A stretch of 64,000 nucleotides of DNA from Allium sativum (Eukaryota > Streptophyta > Magnoliopsida > Asparagales > Amaryllidaceae): assembly GCA_030737875.1 (NCBI GenBank), contig CM060926.1, positions 314,996,922 through 315,060,921 on the forward strand, given 5' to 3'. Below are positions 36,347 to 44,440 of this stretch, one piece after another. The position numbers and the translations under genes are program-made. The notes under the pieces were generated by a model. It searched no databases. It was not told where the DNA came from and worked only from the letters and a program-made list of their open reading frames with translations. The number at the start of each line of letters is the position of its first letter. Positions within the stretch are counted from its first letter, which is position 1.

Positions 36347-36393
36347 AATAAAATATAAAGTGGACGTAGGCTCGTTAACGCCGAACCACTATA
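36347..36393 (+). promoter_or_regulatory. Polyadenylation signal and hairpin in the E 5' LTR
   Basis: AATAAA (36347-36352) is followed by AAAGTGGACGTAGG and CCGAACCACTATAAA, in which AGTGG and CCACT can pair. The combination probably marks the R region and 3' end formation. Confidence 0.55.
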
Positions 36394-36567
36394 AATTCTG
36401 AGTGTTCTTTTCTTTTTCCTTATTCCTCATTTAGAATTCTCTATAGTTTATAACAATTTGGGTGTTAGGTCCAAATTTCGATCTAACATTTTTGGTCCTT
36501 TCACTGAGAAACTCAGCCTTAAAGTTTCGTCATTCATTTTCTTGAAGATTCCAGCGATTCGAATTCC

Positions 36568-39366
36568 ATGGCTGGAAAAAGATCTAAAGTCTCGCAGGCC
36601 AACGAAACGATCGAGGAGAGTATGCACGAACTGGGCAACGAAGAAGTTATGGATCGCGGAGCGCAGGGGGCGGTCCGATCCGATGAAAACGCCTCGTTCC
36701 GAGTCAGTGAAGATGAGACGATCCGCGCTACGGAAGGGGTTGTTACTCGATCCCGAGGCAACGCCTCGCAGCCTCCACGCACCATAACCACGAGTCGATC
36801 CCAGGGGGGCGCAGCGAACCGCCCTCCACGAACCGCAGCAACCCAGGCTGATGGTCAGAACACAACTCGACCTGGAAAAGAACCCATGACCCACTCCTAT
36901 CGTCCTGGAACCTCTGATCGACCCGGTCCGAGCACTATGCCCATAAGGGAGGGTGAAGATGACCATTATGATCCTACTGCTCCTGTTACTGAAGGGGATC
37001 TTTCCCGTTTTGTCGAAATGTGGGATAGGTTATTTGATGAGTTAGCCGCCCAAAGGCAGGAAAATTCGATCCTACGGCAAAACCTGACGGCTATGGATAG
37101 AAGGCTTGATGAGTTAACAAGGCAAAGAGCATCGCCAGCTCGTCCACCCACTCCAGCATACTCCTCTTCATCTGAAGAATCGCCGAGGCCTCCGCGGCGA
37201 CCGTATGAAAGAGCTGAAAACATAGAACAGCTTCGGTTCGGGACCCTGCCCTCACAAGAAGAAGAGGAACTAGGGGCAGGACCCACAAACCGTAATATGG
37301 ATGGTCAAGCAACGACCTTCAGGACTCGAGGCATGAACAGTCCTGTGCATGACAGACCACCTCAGCCCCGTCGCCGTACACATACTCATGATAACAGGGG
37401 GCAGCGAGGCCCCGTCCGAGCCCCAGATTTTGCGGCTGCTCCACGAAGGGAGATCAGAGAGCCTCGCCGGACCAGAGACACTGATCCTGAACCTCCTTTG
37501 ACTAGTGCAAACGTTGCAGCCATGGTTCACCAGATTTTGGCCGACAGCCGTGGACAGCGGAACGAGGATTGGGGGATTGACCGTAGTCATACTCCTTTTA
37601 CTGACGATATTTTGGATGCAACTTTTCCAAGGCGTTTCAACATGCCGCAGATGAACCGATATGCAGGAAGATCTGATCCTGTTCAACACCTGATGAGATA
37701 CTCTTGGTCGATGACCGCTGCCGCCGCTTCCGATGCAGTTAAGTGTAAAGCGTTTCCCATATTCCTGGAAGACGTGGCTTTGCTATGGTTTACTCGCCTG
37801 CCGGCAAGGTCGATTTCCAGCTTCAGGGAACTAAGCGAGAAGTTCGTAGAGCAATTCCGTATCTACGCACAGAAGACGAAAAGCGTGATCGATCTATTTC
37901 TTGTCAAACAGCGACCGGGCGAAAGTCTAAAGATGTACTTGGATCGTTTCAATTTGGCAGCCACTGAGGTCAAAGATCCTCATGAGCCGACCATTGTCGC
38001 AGCACTAATTGATGGAGTGGATAAGGATACTGAATTCGGGAGGTACCTGGCAGGAAAACCACCCCAAACCAGAGAATTATTCTATGAGAAAGCCAATGTA
38101 CATCTACGCCAGGAAGAGGTGTACGCGAACCGAAAGGTTAAAACAAATGATAAGGAAGAAGTGCAGAGCAATGTCGCCATCAAACAGACTGGAGACAGCT
38201 CGGGGAAAGTTGAGGTTAACGTCGGAAATCAGAACCAGGGCAGTCGCCGACCGGGTAACAACAGTAACAATGCTAATGGCAACAGCCGGAAGAGGGGCCG
38301 AGGGAACGATTCCCAGAGAAGGACTCGTCCCAGGGCCTTTGAGAGTTATACACCCATAAATGATACTCTGGAAAATATCTTCATGGATGCGTATGAAGTC
38401 CTCCAGAATAAGAGGCCGCCTCCTAGAGAGTCGACGGAAAAAGAGCGTGAGACAGGGAAGTTTTGCCTCTTTCATCAAATTCACGGCCATTCGACGAATG
38501 AATGCCGTCACCTTAGGGACGTAGTCGAAAGGTTGCTCCGAGAAGGGAAGCTAGACGAATACAGAGTAGCACCTAGGGACAGGGGGCAAGCAGTACAGGC
38601 CCCGAATCAGAATCAAAATCAACTTGCTGCTAGGCCAACTGCTCAGCAAAAGGGAAAGAATATTGTAATCAACACCGTGATCGGTGGACTCTACCTTGCT
38701 GGGCACAGTTCCAAAGCTTTAGATCAGTATGTCAACGCAGCCAAACAACACCTCGAAGTGGGGGAATGTAGCAACCCCGAGGACAGTGTTCCGATGAAGC
38801 AGCAAAAGACGATGGCTGATGATGTTGTTTTCCGAGAGCGAGAAAGCATTGGGGTTCATGCTCCAACTGAAGATCCACTTGTAATCACAATACCCATTGG
38901 GCCAGCCACTGTTCATAAGGTACTGGTGGACAACGGGAGTTCCGTTAATATCCTTTTCAAAAAAGCCTTTGACCAGATGAATCTTGAGATAAAGGACTTG
39001 AAGCCCTGCCAAGGATGGATTCGTGGATTCAACGAAGCATCCACCGCACCTATGGGTTACGTAGAATTGCCAGTTACACTTGGGGAAGGAGAACGCCAGA
39101 GAGTGAGAATCCTTCCTTTTGTGGTTTTGGATGTCGAATCGCCATACAATGCCTTCTTGGGCCGGCCGGCCCTCGCAAAATTCAGAGCCTGTATAGCCCC
39201 CTGGTGCTTGCTATTGAAGTTCCCCACAGAAGCCGGTGTTGGTATCGTCAGGGGGGATCAAGTTGCTGCGCGAGCATGTTATGTTGCCGAATTAAAGCTG
39301 CTTCGCAACGGCGGGGGTATCGAAACTAAAGGCACTCTTCCCCCTTTGGGGGCGGAAGCCTTATAG
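36568..39366 (+). CDS. gag-pro: Gag-protease polyprotein of element E
   Basis: 932 aa. The N-terminal ~350 residues are polar and proline/arginine-rich, as is usual in Tat gag. A retrotransposon gag domain follows at about residues 350-500, with H-L-M-R-Y-S-W, A-L-L-W-F-T-R-L-P, F-V-E-Q-F and V-K-Q-R-P-G-E-S-L-K. At about 630 comes a knuckle C-L-F-H-x4-H-x4-C, in which the second cysteine is histidine as in other Tat elements. The aspartic protease site is V-D-N-G-S-S at about 785, with the catalytic D present and N instead of T after it. The product should form the cytoplasmic particle that packages RNA, and the protease should cut the polyprotein. The frame ends in TAG at 39364; the next frame is in phase. 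The ATG is the first one after the LTR that opens this frame, 80 bp downstream of the LTR end. Confidence 0.93.
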   Translation: MAGKRSKVSQANETIEESMHELGNEEVMDRGAQGAVRSDENASFRVSEDETIRATEGVVTRSRGNASQPPRTITTSRSQGGAANRPPRTAATQADGQNTTRPGKEPMTHSYRPGTSDRPGPSTMPIREGEDDHYDPTAPVTEGDLSRFVEMWDRLFDELAAQRQENSILRQNLTAMDRRLDELTRQRASPARPPTPAYSSSSEESPRPPRRPYERAENIEQLRFGTLPSQEEEELGAGPTNRNMDGQATTFRTRGMNSPVHDRPPQPRRRTHTHDNRGQRGPVRAPDFAAAPRREIREPRRTRDTDPEPPLTSANVAAMVHQILADSRGQRNEDWGIDRSHTPFTDDILDATFPRRFNMPQMNRYAGRSDPVQHLMRYSWSMTAAAASDAVKCKAFPIFLEDVALLWFTRLPARSISSFRELSEKFVEQFRIYAQKTKSVIDLFLVKQRPGESLKMYLDRFNLAATEVKDPHEPTIVAALIDGVDKDTEFGRYLAGKPPQTRELFYEKANVHLRQEEVYANRKVKTNDKEEVQSNVAIKQTGDSSGKVEVNVGNQNQGSRRPGNNSNNANGNSRKRGRGNDSQRRTRPRAFESYTPINDTLENIFMDAYEVLQNKRPPPRESTEKERETGKFCLFHQIHGHSTNECRHLRDVVERLLREGKLDEYRVAPRDRGQAVQAPNQNQNQLAARPTAQQKGKNIVINTVIGGLYLAGHSSKALDQYVNAAKQHLEVGECSNPEDSVPMKQQKTMADDVVFRERESIGVHAPTEDPLVITIPIGPATVHKVLVDNGSSVNILFKKAFDQMNLEIKDLKPCQGWIRGFNEASTAPMGYVELPVTLGEGERQRVRILPFVVLDVESPYNAFLGRPALAKFRACIAPWCLLLKFPTEAGVGIVRGDQVAARACYVAELKLLRNGGGIETKGTLPPLGAEAL

Positions 39367-39372
39367 CAATCA
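39364..39372 (+). promoter_or_regulatory. Candidate readthrough stop codon between gag-pro and pol
   Basis: The frame reads TAG CAA TCA, which fits the UAG-CAR-YYA context of leaky stops known from tobamoviruses and reported for some plant retroelements. The pol frame continues in the same phase without another stop, so 5-10 % readthrough would give a Gag-Pro-Pol fusion. I infer this; there is no expression evidence in the sequence. Confidence 0.6.
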
Positions 39373-39393
39373 AAGAAGAGGGTTGTTGGAGAG

Positions 39394-42300
39394 ATGCCTA
39401 GAGTGACGCCCGAGGATATAGATCCCAGAGAGGATCAAGAACCCGGGAGCAGAACGGCAACTCCCAACGAAGCAACTGTGGATGTGCCAATCGATGACAG
39501 TGATCCGGAGAAGGTCCTTAAGATTGGATCCCAGTTAAGTCCGACTCTTACCGAAGAATTGACGACTTTCTTAAAGAACAACTTGGATGTATTCGCTTGG
39601 ACCCATGCGGACATGTGCGGGATATCCCCATCAATCATGAGTCATTCTTTGAGCGTTAACCCCAAACATCCTCCGGTGAAGCAAAAAAGGCGAGTGCTGG
39701 GCCCGGAGAGGTCCGCTGCCTTGAAAGAAGAGGTTGGGAAACTAAAGAGCAATGGATTTATCAGAGATTCAACTTACCCAGATTGGATTTCGAACCCAGT
39801 CCTGGTAAAGAAGGCCAACGGGAAGTGGCGAACGTGTATCGATTTCTCGGATTTAAATAAAGCTTGTCCCAAAGATAGTTTTCCTTTACCTCGAATTGAC
39901 CAGTTGGTAGACTCAACGGCAGGTCACGAGCTTCTTTCATTCATGGATGCTTATTCAGGATACAATCAGATTCCAATGCATGTTCCGGACCAAGAGCACA
40001 CTAGCTTTATCACTGATCTGGGATTATATTGTTACGTAGTGATGCCCTTTGGCTTGAAGAATGCAGGCGCTACGTACCAACGTTTGGTCAACAGAATGTT
40101 TTATAACCAAATCGGGAAAACGATGGAAGTATACGTCGACGATATGTTGGTTAAGTCCAAGCAATCCTTTCAACACACTACTAACTTGGCAGAGATGTTC
40201 GGCATTCTTCGAAAGTATGGGATGAAACTCAATCCCACCAAATGTTCATTCGGTGTTGCTTCTGGAAAATTCTTAGGATTCATTGTCAGTTCGCGCGGTA
40301 TCGAGATTAATCCGGACCAGATCGCGGCAATCAGGAACATTCAGGAACCTAGGCAAATTAAGGACGTGCAAAGCCTTGCTGGAAAAGTGGCCGCACTAAG
40401 CAGATTTATCTCCAGGGCTACGGATAAGTGCATCCCATTCTTCGAATTAATAAAGCGGGGAAAACGCCACTTTAAATGGACTCCTGACTGCGTGGAAGCG
40501 TTTCAGAACTTGCTTAGACACTTGGAGAAACCTCCAATTTTATCTAAACCAATAGACCACGAGGATTTATTCGTATATTTGGCAGTATCATCTCATGCAG
40601 TCAGCTCAGCATTGGTAAGGGAAGAGGAGAAGGTCCAAAGGCCTGTGTATTACGTAAGTAAAAAATTAACAGCGGCAGAACGTAATTATCCACGGATAGA
40701 AAAACTGGCGTATAGTTTACTGATTGCCTCCAGAAAACTTCGGCACTACTTTCAAGCACATCCTATTGTCATATATACTGATCACCCACTCAAGCAAGTT
40801 TTACAGAAACCAGAGGCGTCTGGAAGATTACTCAAATGGAATATTGAGTTAAGTCAATTCGACTTGAACTTTCAGCCCAGACGATCAATTCGGGGGCAAG
40901 CGATAGCTGACTTCATAGCAGAATTCACAGTTCCTGAAGAAGACATAGCAAACGAAGAAGTGGAACCCTCAAAATTACTTTTCGACCCTGATGTCTGGAG
41001 ATTATATACTGATGGTGCTAAAAATAACAAAAGATCTGGCGCCGGAATAGTGCTTGAAACCCCCGAGAAACGATTGATAACTTATGCCATCCGAATGGAG
41101 TTTCAGGCCACTAACAACGATTCTGAATATGAAGCTCTGATAGCCGGACTAAAGATTGCAAAGGTGCTAAAAGTTACGAAACTGAACATCTTCTGCGATT
41201 CCAAGTTAGTCGTAAACCAAGTTACTGGGAGATTCCAAGCTAAAAGTGCGAGATTGATTCTATACTTAAAGAAAGTAAGAGAGCTGCTGAATGAGTTTGA
41301 TCACTACAGCATATCTCATATTCCGCGGTCAGAAAATCAGCAAGCAGACAGGTTGGCAAAGATGGCTAGTTCTAACGATCCTGAAGTGATAGGGCTAGCC
41401 CCCGTTGAAGTACTTCGGTCTCCCAGCATTGATCAGATGGAAATCGACCTAGTACTTGAGACGGAACCAGAAAAGGAATCGTGGATGACCCCTATAAAGG
41501 ATTTCCTAACGAATGGAGCGCTTCCGACGGAGAAAAGCGAGAGGCGAAAAGTGATTCGAAAGGCCGCCCGATACGTACTGCAAGGTGGAACCCTTTATAG
41601 ACAAGGGTATTCAATGCCCCTTCTTCGGTGTATAGCCCACGATGACGTCAAACGTGTGCTGCAAGAAGTCCACGAAGGTGAATGTGGCGACCATACCGGG
41701 GGGCAAACTTTGGTAAAAAAGATATTACGGCATGGTTACTTCTGGCCTACCATAAACAAGGATGCAGTAAGATATGCACGACGATGTGATGCATGCCAGA
41801 GATTTTCAAAGATACCCAGAGCGCCTCCAAGCCAGTTAAAGACAATGATGAGCCCGTGGCCATTTGCTATGTGGGGAATTGATATTATTGGAAGTCTCCC
41901 CATAGCAAGGGGTGGAGCAAAGTTCGCCATTGTGGCTGTAGATTATTTCACTAAGTGGGTCGAGGCAGAACCACTAACTACAATCACAACTAAACGAGTA
42001 ATCAACTTCATCGTGAGAAACATCATCTGTCGATTCGGGATTCCAAAAATTGTGATAACCGACAACGGAACTCAATTTGATAGTGCTGAATTCAGAAACT
42101 TCTGCCAGAAATACCACATCGAGAATCGATACACATCTGTGGCACACCCACAATCGAACGGGCAAGTTGAAGCTGTAAATAAAGTAATTAAGTCCATTCT
42201 GAAAAGAAGAATGAAGCGGGCTAGAGCCATGTGGGCTGACGAATTGCCCTTGGCACTATGGGCCTACAGGACGACATATAAATCAGCAACAGGACATACC

Positions 42301-42702
42301 CCGTTCTCCCTTGCTTTTGGAACGGAAGCAGTCATCCCGATTGAGATAAAGGTACCTTCTCATCGGGTGACGTATTATGATCCAATGTCCAATAATGAAT
42401 TGCTCCTTGAGTCCCTGGATATGATCGAAGAAAAGAGGGATGAGGCCGACCTGCGTGCTCTGAGATGTAAACAACAGGTCGCCCGATACTACAACAAAAA
42501 GGTCCGAGCCCGAACCTTGGAACCCGGAGACTTGGTTCTGAAACGTGTCTTTCCACCCCCAACTCATATGGGAGCGAGGTGGGAAGGACCGTATTCTATT
42601 CTCAGCAAGCTTGATAACGGAACCTTCAAGCTGGCAACTGTAGATGGAAAGGAGATCCCCAGAGTGTGGAATGCCCAACATCTACGGCCATATCTAACAT
42701 GA
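39394..42702 (+). CDS. pol: Pol polyprotein of element E (RT, two RNase H, integrase)
   Basis: 1102 aa from the first ATG; translation more likely enters from the upstream UAG at 39364, nine codons before this ATG. RT (about 60-330) has K-W-R-T-C-I-D-F and the catalytic Y-V-D-D-M near 246. A gypsy-type RNase H follows (about 340-475, with Y-T-D-H). Then comes a plant-type second RNase H (about 535-660) with D in Y-T-D-G-A, E in S-E-Y-E-A-L, D in F-C-D-S-K and D in Q-A-D-R-L-A. Integrase has an H-H-C-C zinc region (about 748-810) and D828, D890 and E926, the last two spaced D-x35-E. There is no chromodomain. All catalytic residues are present, so the element may be active. The product makes cDNA in the particle and inserts it in the nucleus. 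Confidence 0.95.
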   Translation: MPRVTPEDIDPREDQEPGSRTATPNEATVDVPIDDSDPEKVLKIGSQLSPTLTEELTTFLKNNLDVFAWTHADMCGISPSIMSHSLSVNPKHPPVKQKRRVLGPERSAALKEEVGKLKSNGFIRDSTYPDWISNPVLVKKANGKWRTCIDFSDLNKACPKDSFPLPRIDQLVDSTAGHELLSFMDAYSGYNQIPMHVPDQEHTSFITDLGLYCYVVMPFGLKNAGATYQRLVNRMFYNQIGKTMEVYVDDMLVKSKQSFQHTTNLAEMFGILRKYGMKLNPTKCSFGVASGKFLGFIVSSRGIEINPDQIAAIRNIQEPRQIKDVQSLAGKVAALSRFISRATDKCIPFFELIKRGKRHFKWTPDCVEAFQNLLRHLEKPPILSKPIDHEDLFVYLAVSSHAVSSALVREEEKVQRPVYYVSKKLTAAERNYPRIEKLAYSLLIASRKLRHYFQAHPIVIYTDHPLKQVLQKPEASGRLLKWNIELSQFDLNFQPRRSIRGQAIADFIAEFTVPEEDIANEEVEPSKLLFDPDVWRLYTDGAKNNKRSGAGIVLETPEKRLITYAIRMEFQATNNDSEYEALIAGLKIAKVLKVTKLNIFCDSKLVVNQVTGRFQAKSARLILYLKKVRELLNEFDHYSISHIPRSENQQADRLAKMASSNDPEVIGLAPVEVLRSPSIDQMEIDLVLETEPEKESWMTPIKDFLTNGALPTEKSERRKVIRKAARYVLQGGTLYRQGYSMPLLRCIAHDDVKRVLQEVHEGECGDHTGGQTLVKKILRHGYFWPTINKDAVRYARRCDACQRFSKIPRAPPSQLKTMMSPWPFAMWGIDIIGSLPIARGGAKFAIVAVDYFTKWVEAEPLTTITTKRVINFIVRNIICRFGIPKIVITDNGTQFDSAEFRNFCQKYHIENRYTSVAHPQSNGQVEAVNKVIKSILKRRMKRARAMWADELPLALWAYRTTYKSATGHTPFSLAFGTEAVIPIEIKVPSHRVTYYDPMSNNELLLESLDMIEEKRDEADLRALRCKQQVARYYNKKVRARTLEPGDLVLKRVFPPPTHMGARWEGPYSILSKLDNGTFKLATVDGKEIPRVWNAQHLRPYLT

Positions 42703-43080
42703 GAAGTTTCAAATCTATTCTTTTGTTAAAAAAAAAAAAAAAACTATGTACAGGGCATGACTTGCCTAGAACAGTCTGATTTCTTAAAGCAAGGGATTAT
42801 AAAGTGGACGTAGGACATGATTCGACCGAACCACTATAAAAATACTGTGTGTCATTTACCTTTGCTGCGTCTTTATCTATTTGCCTACGAAAATCAGTGT
42901 GAATATTGCAGGTACCCGAAGTCCAGCGCTGACGGTTCCTATCGTAAACTAATCAGAAGAACCCAAAAGCCTTGGTAAACGCTCTAGCTACTTGTCCGAC
43001 TGGTTTTTATCCTCGGAGCTTGGATTAAAATGTAAACCTGAGACGAGTGTGGGGAGCAAATAAACCGCTGGGTTCGAACT
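42703..43080 (+). other. 3' UTR of E: A-run and internal copy of the LTR hairpin
   Basis: A run of 16 A lies ~25 bp after the pol stop. At 42799-42840 TATAAAGTGGACGTAGG and CCGAACCACTATAAA repeat the LTR's end-of-R motif. GCAGGTACCCGAAGT (42909) then starts the block shared with C. Confidence 0.7.
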
Positions 43081-43529
43081 CTAACTCTCCAGAGAGAGAG
43101 AGAGAGTATAAAGGCGTCTCCGATTGAGCGCTGAGAAAGAGCTCCTTTCCCGCTGAAGGATCGGGGAGCGAATGAATCGCTGAGCTCGAACTCTAACTCT
43201 CCAGAGAGAGAGAGAGTATAAAGGCGTCTCCGATTGAGCGCTGAGAAAGAGCTCCTTTCCCGCTGAAGGATCGGGGAGCGAATGAATCGCTGAGCTCGAA
43301 CTCTAACTCTCCAGAGAGAGAGAGAGAGAGTATAAAAGCGTCTCCGATTGAGCGCTGAGAAAGAGCTCCTTTCCCGCTGAAGGATCGGGGAGAAAATGAA
43401 TCGCTGAGCTCGAACTCTAACTCTCCAGAGAGAGAGAGAGAGTATAAAAGCGTCTCCGATTGAGCGCTGAGAAAGATCTTCTTCCCCGCTGAAGAATCGG
43501 GGGACGAACGAATCGCCAAGCATAAAACT
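43081..43529. repeat. Four ~112-bp tandem repeats in the 3' UTR of E
   Basis: Units at 43081, 43193, 43303 and 43417 measure 112, 110, 114 and 113 bp. Each has CTAACTCTCCAGAG, a (GA)n run of varying length, GTATAAA(G/A)GCGTCTCC, GCTGAGAAAGA and a GAA(G/T)AATCGGGG-like end. Length differences come mostly from the (GA)n run. Minus-strand frames through it (42984-43523) are repeat translations, not genes. Confidence 0.92.
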
Positions 43530-43840
43530 CTAACAATTGATTAGGGAGCATCGCGCTCTCCTATGCGGACACTAAACTTTGATATAACAAGTGTAACATA
43601 GCATGAACATTCTTCTTCCTGTCGATTCACTGATTTATAATTATTAATAGCTGGCTAACGACTAAATGTGGAAGGTTTCTATGAATACAGGTACACAATG
43701 ATGTAAGAAGAAACAAACCCTCGTTTATGTACTGCAAATCAGCAAAGTGAAAACAAGTTAGAAACAAAAGTGAGGGCCAGTCTCACAATTACACTTCCTG
43801 GCCAGTGGGAAGCTTAAAAGACAAAATATCAGTGAACATC

Positions 43841-44440
43841 CTATTTATGCTTTGATATCTTCTCTCGCTTCTGCCTCTCCAGCCTCTCCTTGTCGGCTTC
43901 GGACGGATCCCCCTTTTTCCTTTTTCGCTTGTCCACGAGGGGAGCGTCTAACTCCTCTGAGGCTTCCTCTCCCCCATCTTTTCTCTTGCTCCTGCCGGAG
44001 AGGGAGGCAGGGAAATCATCAGGGTTTGCAAAGTGAAGTTGCCGGCTGATGGACTTGGATTGGATTTTCATAATCATCCCAGTTTTGGGATCAAACTCTG
44101 CGAGAGGGACCACATCCAAAGCCTCATCCCCCGCCTTCTTCAAAGCCAACTCTTTCTCTTGTCTGGCTTTTCGGCTGGCCAGGGGTTCCTCATCATCATC
44201 ATCATCGTTGGCCTTCTTGGTGCCGGTGATATCCTCTTCATCATCCACATGCCGACCATCCAAGTCTTTTAAAGCCTCGATAGTCTCAGCATCTTTGGGT
44301 ACGTCGGCGCTAGGCACCGAGATGCTTCCTTCAGCTGTCGCGGCCTCGACTCGCTCCGAGACATCGATTTCGGCACCCGGCAGGACGATCCCCTCCTCCG
44401 CCTCTCTCTTTTCCAACACCCTTGTCGGCGGGCTCGCCAC
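43841..44440 (-). CDS. Antisense gene exon 4 (acidic, basic C-terminus)
   Basis: Acceptor TTTCATAATGCAG at 44443-44441. 199 codons to TAG at 43843-43841. It contains a run of five D followed by E-E and ends with two lysine/arginine clusters. Confidence 0.75.
   Translation of the reverse strand: MASPPTRVLEKREAEEGIVLPGAEIDVSERVEAATAEGSISVPSADVPKDAETIEALKDLDGRHVDDEEDITGTKKANDDDDDEEPLASRKARQEKELALKKAGDEALDVVPLAEFDPKTGMIMKIQSKSISRQLHFANPDDFPASLSGRSKRKDGGEEASEELDAPLVDKRKRKKGDPSEADKERLERQKREKISKHK

Larger units (their letters stand above)
35792..36488 (+). repeat. 5' LTR of E
   Basis: TGTTGGCTC...GATCTAACA. It contains three 29-bp tandem repeats (35869-35955), a G-box, a TATA box, AATAAA and a hairpin near the end. 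Confidence 0.96.

Noticed and set aside
36489..36510. A primer binding site for E starting at TGGTCCTTTCACTG (36493)
   Set aside because: I cannot match it to a tRNA 3' end with confidence and it starts 4 bp from the LTR; left unassigned.
42984..43523. Two long minus-strand frames (179 and 108 aa) as extra exons of the antisense gene
   Set aside because: They are translations of the ~112-bp tandem repeats, repeat the same peptide and lie beyond the TAG of exon 4.
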